From a virus: a DNA stretch of 36,205 nucleotides. This document shows positions 33,124 through 36,205 of the stretch, piece by piece. Position numbers and translations under genes: made by a program. The stretch lies in the IMG/VR virus record IMGVR_UViG_3300028608_000044, positions 1-36,205 of that record. One strand, 5' to 3'. Numbering within the stretch: position 1 is the stretch's first letter; each line of letters opens with the position of its first letter. The notes under the pieces were generated by a model. That model ran no database searches and was not told the DNA's origin. It worked only from the letters and a program-made list of their open reading frames with translations.

Positions 33124-34569
33124 TTAGAAATATTCCTTGATGTTCTGCAAGTAGCTCTTCGACTCCAGCAGCCCGTTCTCGGAACCGGAGATGGAAGAAC
33201 TGGAATGGTTGATGTAATAGGTTGCGTTACTGAAGGTTTTGGAGTTTTGATACTCCCCACCGAACGAGATGGTCACACGGGTCTCACCGAACATATGGCA
33301 TTCCATGTTCAGGTTAATGAGCGTCCGCAAGTGAGCATAAGGACCGGTGTACTTCGCGAAGAACGAATCCGTGAAGTTACGGTTGAAGCTTTCAACGCGA
33401 CCCTCCATGTTGACATCGTTATCCAGAACCGACATGGCCTGACCTGGAGAGAACGACACGCCGCCGCCTTCGTCACCGCCAACACCGTCGAACTCGGTTG
33501 GGTTGTTGGTAGACGAGAACTTGTACGACATGAGACCGTTAGCCAGCAACTGGTGCACGCACATCATGGCTGCTTCAGATGCAATGATCTCGTGCTGATT
33601 GACACGACCGTAGTCGCTGGTGGTCAACGTAGTATCGTCGACCGCGAAGCGAGTCACGTCCATGTTGTCCAAGTTCAGGACGTCAGCGAAGTTAGACCAT
33701 ACCTCGGCCATTTCATCGACCGACCAACCACGGAAGTTCGCCAGACTGTGAACACTCAGCACACTCATCATGGTCTGCATGAATGGGTTATCGTGCGGAG
33801 AGATCTCGTTCAGGCTGCTGGTGGTCATGTAGTCACCAATCGCCCAAGCCAGTTCCTTACCGTTCTGACTGACATCATCGCCAGTCTGAACTGCCAGCTT
33901 CAACAACTCCTTGGAGTAGTGAGTTGGGTTCAGGTTCTGAGTCTTCGACATGAGCAACTGATTGGTCAGGTCGGAGTTGGCTACGCCACAATAGTTGTTA
34001 GCGGAGCCGTCGCCGTCGGTAACTGCGTAACCCAGTGCAGCACTGGCCACGTCATACGGACGCACCGCCGCCATCTCTTTCGCGCCGTAGGGGTCACCCA
34101 GCAGGAACTGGTGAGTGCTGTCCACGACTTGACGAACCGTTGGGTAGCCATGACTGTCGCTGGTTTGCGAAGTCAGCGTACTCCAGCAGCGAACCGGTTG
34201 CAGACGGGTAGTACCATCCAGACCGTTTTCAGCAGAGCTGTTGCCACCGACCAGATAGCACACCACCGACAGATCCGAAGACTCGGAAGCGTTCGAGTAA
34301 ACCTGAAACTTCAGCAAGCAGATGCCGCGGCGCATGTTCATGCCGTCTTCGACAGAAACATAGCCTTGTGGCTGCGCGCAGAGTTGCCCGGAGTTCATGG
34401 CGATATCGTTCAGGGTGCGAGGCAGGATGCCGCCGGTTTCCTGTTCGTGACGGAGTCGATCGATCTCGATGTTCTCCAGGTGCAGGGTATTGTGACGATG
34501 CACGTGGTCATGTTGAGTCGTACCAATACCAAAAATCGCTTGTTGCAGTATAGTCGTAATTTCAGCCAT
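33124..34569 (-). CDS. Hypothetical protein between gp68-like and low-complexity genes
   Basis: 481 residues from an ATG with GGAG 7 nt upstream. The N-terminus is His-rich (TTQHDHVHRHNTLHLENI), possibly metal-binding but without a known motif. The body is mixed, with many Asn/Ser/Asp residues and beta-like segments, and a Gly-rich loop near 365-378 (GVGGDEGGGVSF). The C-terminus has repeated Ser/Asn stretches. No enzyme motif is recognised. The gene is the second of the minus-strand unit begun by the gp68-like gene and is probably transcribed with it. Confidence 0.6.
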   Translation of the reverse strand: MAEITTILQQAIFGIGTTQHDHVHRHNTLHLENIEIDRLRHEQETGGILPRTLNDIAMNSGQLCAQPQGYVSVEDGMNMRRGICLLKFQVYSNASESSDLSVVCYLVGGNSSAENGLDGTTRLQPVRCWSTLTSQTSDSHGYPTVRQVVDSTHQFLLGDPYGAKEMAAVRPYDVASAALGYAVTDGDGSANNYCGVANSDLTNQLLMSKTQNLNPTHYSKELLKLAVQTGDDVSQNGKELAWAIGDYMTTSSLNEISPHDNPFMQTMMSVLSVHSLANFRGWSVDEMAEVWSNFADVLNLDNMDVTRFAVDDTTLTTSDYGRVNQHEIIASEAAMMCVHQLLANGLMSYKFSSTNNPTEFDGVGGDEGGGVSFSPGQAMSVLDNDVNMEGRVESFNRNFTDSFFAKYTGPYAHLRTLINLNMECHMFGETRVTISFGGEYQNSKTFSNATYYINHSSSSISGSENGLLESKSYLQNIKEYF

Positions 34570-34596
34570 CGTTGTTCTCCATCAATCTAAATTAGT

Positions 34597-36156
34597 TTAT
34601 TCGCTGATTTGCCTAATCAAACGCATAAACTCTTCACGAATCTTCGGTTCAATTTCAATCTCGAACAAAGCACCACGTTCTACCCGCTCATAAATCTCAG
34701 GCTCATTCAGAACGCCATACTCCAAGTTGGACTTCCACTGGCCCGCTGCAAGACCTTCCAAGAAGTCGGTAGCGTCTTCAATAGCCTCGTTGAAGGATCG
34801 ACCCTCATCGTTTCTACTTTGAACGTCACAGATACTCTCCAGATAATCTTTATCTGTCGAGGTCAACTTCAAGATATCGGCAATAGACCGCATGCCGTTC
34901 GGATCATGAATAGCCCCCACAATGGAAGGCAGGTACTCATAACCCCATTCAGCTAACCGAACCTGAGCCAGCGCAATGGCCGCCATCAGTTGGGTATAGT
35001 TAGCCGCCCAGTAAATCATGATGGAAACGTCACCCTTAAATACCATTTGCAGTAATTTAAGGTTGTGTGCCGCCAGTTCGAATTCCCAGTTGGGTGGGAT
35101 GTTGTCGAAGATACGCTCAACCAGTTCCGGTTGTTTGATACCCAGCGACATGCAAGGGATGGTGAACCGATCAGTGTGACGTTCATTGTCGCACTCATCC
35201 ATCAACCCCATCGAGAAGAATTCAGCTTCAACTTCTTCGTCGGTGGATTTAACAGACTCTTTGGCCTGATAACGTTCATACAACGAACGTTTCTCTTCTT
35301 CCCCTTCATACCCGTCGTCTTTACGACGCCACTTAGCACCGCTCGACTCGTGCTGCCGTACAGCAGCGTTGATCGCGGTAGCCAGGTTCTTGCCGTCTTC
35401 CGTTTCCGGAATAATGGCACAGCACAGTCGAGTGAACACGGTGTTGTAGAGTACATGCTCTACGAAATACTCCATGCTCCCTACGCCGTCAACCTTTAAT
35501 GGTTCCCCACGCTTCTTGAACGAATAATCAACATACAGCTGTAGCTTCCGCCAACCTTCGGTGTTGATGATGTGCGGGTTGTCCTTGATCAAATCCCCAC
35601 AGACGAATTCCGCAAAGCTCATGTTCATGAACCCAGCATAACGGAACGTCAGCGAGAAGATAATCGGATAGATCACACGAACCAGCAGCGTCATCTTCAC
35701 CATGTGCACATAATGCTCTTCGGTGATGGTGGTTTCAGCCGGGTAATAACCCTTGCTCGCTGCCACGTTCAACTCCGGAGGAATCACCAAGTGCGGAGAG
35801 TTCTGGATGTAGTCCATGAACCGGTCCGGTTTGATGAAGTCCAGAATCTGCCACAGGATCGGTTTGATCTCGGGCAGTTCTACTTTGTACCCACGGTAAG
35901 TCGGGTTCTCGCAGATCCGGTGAGCTTTCTCATAAAGCTTGTACAGTGCCAAACGTTCTTCTGAGTTAAAGTACAGCGCAACATAATCGTTGAACGCAGC
36001 AAACAACTTACCTTCTTGCGACTTGATATTACCCTTGTTGGACTTCTCCAGCTTAATAGAGTTGTCGCCGTTAAACCGTAGGGAGTGTTCGTTGAGGGCT
36101 ACGACAATAGCCTTCATCCCTTTCATGGATTTTCGAATAACGTCAATCGTTAACAT
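34597..36156 (-). CDS. phiKZ gp68-like fifth subunit of non-virion RNA polymerase (by position)
   Basis: 519 residues from the ATG at 36156, which has GGAG 6 nt upstream; a TTG two codons earlier is unlikely to be used. The protein is mostly helical, with an acidic C-terminal half, and has no catalytic motif or membrane segment. Gene order here (this gene, two unknowns, beta C-terminal subunit, beta-prime subunit, helicase) parallels phiKZ gp68-gp75 as I remember it, and its length is like gp68, the non-bacterial subunit that gives promoter recognition. Alternative: an unrelated early gene sharing the neighbourhood. It carries the best AACCTATATTACC promoter element directly upstream, so it should be expressed early. 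Confidence 0.6.
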   Translation of the reverse strand: MLTIDVIRKSMKGMKAIVVALNEHSLRFNGDNSIKLEKSNKGNIKSQEGKLFAAFNDYVALYFNSEERLALYKLYEKAHRICENPTYRGYKVELPEIKPILWQILDFIKPDRFMDYIQNSPHLVIPPELNVAASKGYYPAETTITEEHYVHMVKMTLLVRVIYPIIFSLTFRYAGFMNMSFAEFVCGDLIKDNPHIINTEGWRKLQLYVDYSFKKRGEPLKVDGVGSMEYFVEHVLYNTVFTRLCCAIIPETEDGKNLATAINAAVRQHESSGAKWRRKDDGYEGEEEKRSLYERYQAKESVKSTDEEVEAEFFSMGLMDECDNERHTDRFTIPCMSLGIKQPELVERIFDNIPPNWEFELAAHNLKLLQMVFKGDVSIMIYWAANYTQLMAAIALAQVRLAEWGYEYLPSIVGAIHDPNGMRSIADILKLTSTDKDYLESICDVQSRNDEGRSFNEAIEDATDFLEGLAAGQWKSNLEYGVLNEPEIYERVERGALFEIEIEPKIREEFMRLIRQISE

Positions 36157-36185
36157 CAGCAACTCCAGAGTCTACCTAACACACT

Positions 36186-36198
36186 GGTAATATAGGTT
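36186..36198 (-). promoter_or_regulatory. Promoter-like element AACCTATATTACC (minus strand)
   Basis: On the minus strand AACCTATATTACC ends 29 nt before the ATG at 36156 and is preceded by an AT-rich TTTTTAAA stretch. It contains TATATTAC, the phiKZ early promoter consensus as I remember it. It is the closest match in the window and the probable promoter of the gp68-like gene and those that follow it. Confidence 0.65.
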
Positions 36199-36205
36199 TT
36201 AAAAA

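Noticed and set aside
1-36205. tRNA genes, CRISPR arrays, insertion sequences or integrase sites
   Set aside because: I found no cloverleaf-like sequence, spaced direct repeats, transposase motifs or terminal inverted repeats. The short repeats present are within one gene.

Overview
This window looks like part of a jumbo phiKZ-like (chimallivirus-type) myophage genome, probably infecting a Pseudomonas-like gamma-proteobacterium. The evidence is the gene content. There are pieces of multisubunit RNA polymerase encoded as separate proteins: a beta C-terminal subunit and two different beta-prime C-terminal-like subunits. There is a 519-residue protein placed like phiKZ gp68, an SF2 helicase next to the RNA polymerase genes, a split family-B DNA polymerase, and a set of internal head proteins carrying (A/Q)G(T/A)E prohead-protease sites. 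I see no tRNA, CRISPR array, insertion sequence or integrase. Coding density is very high, with many 1-11 nt overlaps. Host and exact genus are inference.

Layout. Bases 1-5182 (minus): six structural or internal-head genes, the first cut by the window edge. 5215-9218 (plus): two large virion-type proteins. 9273-13308 (minus): two small or medium proteins, a large internal-head protein and a membrane-spanning HEMGH metallopeptidase. 13389-15209 (plus): exonuclease half of a DNA polymerase ending shortly after polymerase motif A. 15267-21113 (minus): two tandem paralogous internal-head proteins, a small protein, a two-frame gene with a perfect T_TTT_TTT slippery site, and a basic protein. 21153-23352 (plus): an unknown protein and a beta-prime subunit piece, probably of the virion RNA polymerase. 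23418-31119 (minus): small unknowns, helicase, beta-prime C-terminal and beta C-terminal subunits, probably of the non-virion RNA polymerase. 31205-31534 (plus): one small gene. 31604-36156 (minus): a protein with a Met/Gly/Asn-rich tail, an unknown 481-residue protein and the gp68-like protein.

All four convergent gene junctions carry a strong GC-rich hairpin. An AACCTATAT-type promoter element, close to the phiKZ early promoter consensus TATATTAC as I remember it, precedes only the gp68-like gene and the beta subunit gene. This suggests that the non-virion polymerase genes are switched on early by the injected virion polymerase, while the structural genes depend on other, unrecognised late signals.

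The most notable observation is a likely programmed -1 ribosomal frameshift at 18625-18631. The 569-codon gene upstream carries the slippery heptamer in the correct phase 23 codons before its stop. The -1 frame then stays open for 189 codons and has no usable start codon before an internal ATG. The predicted fusion is 735 residues. This is the architecture of myophage tail-assembly or baseplate chaperones, and I do not know of a description of it in phiKZ-like phages.
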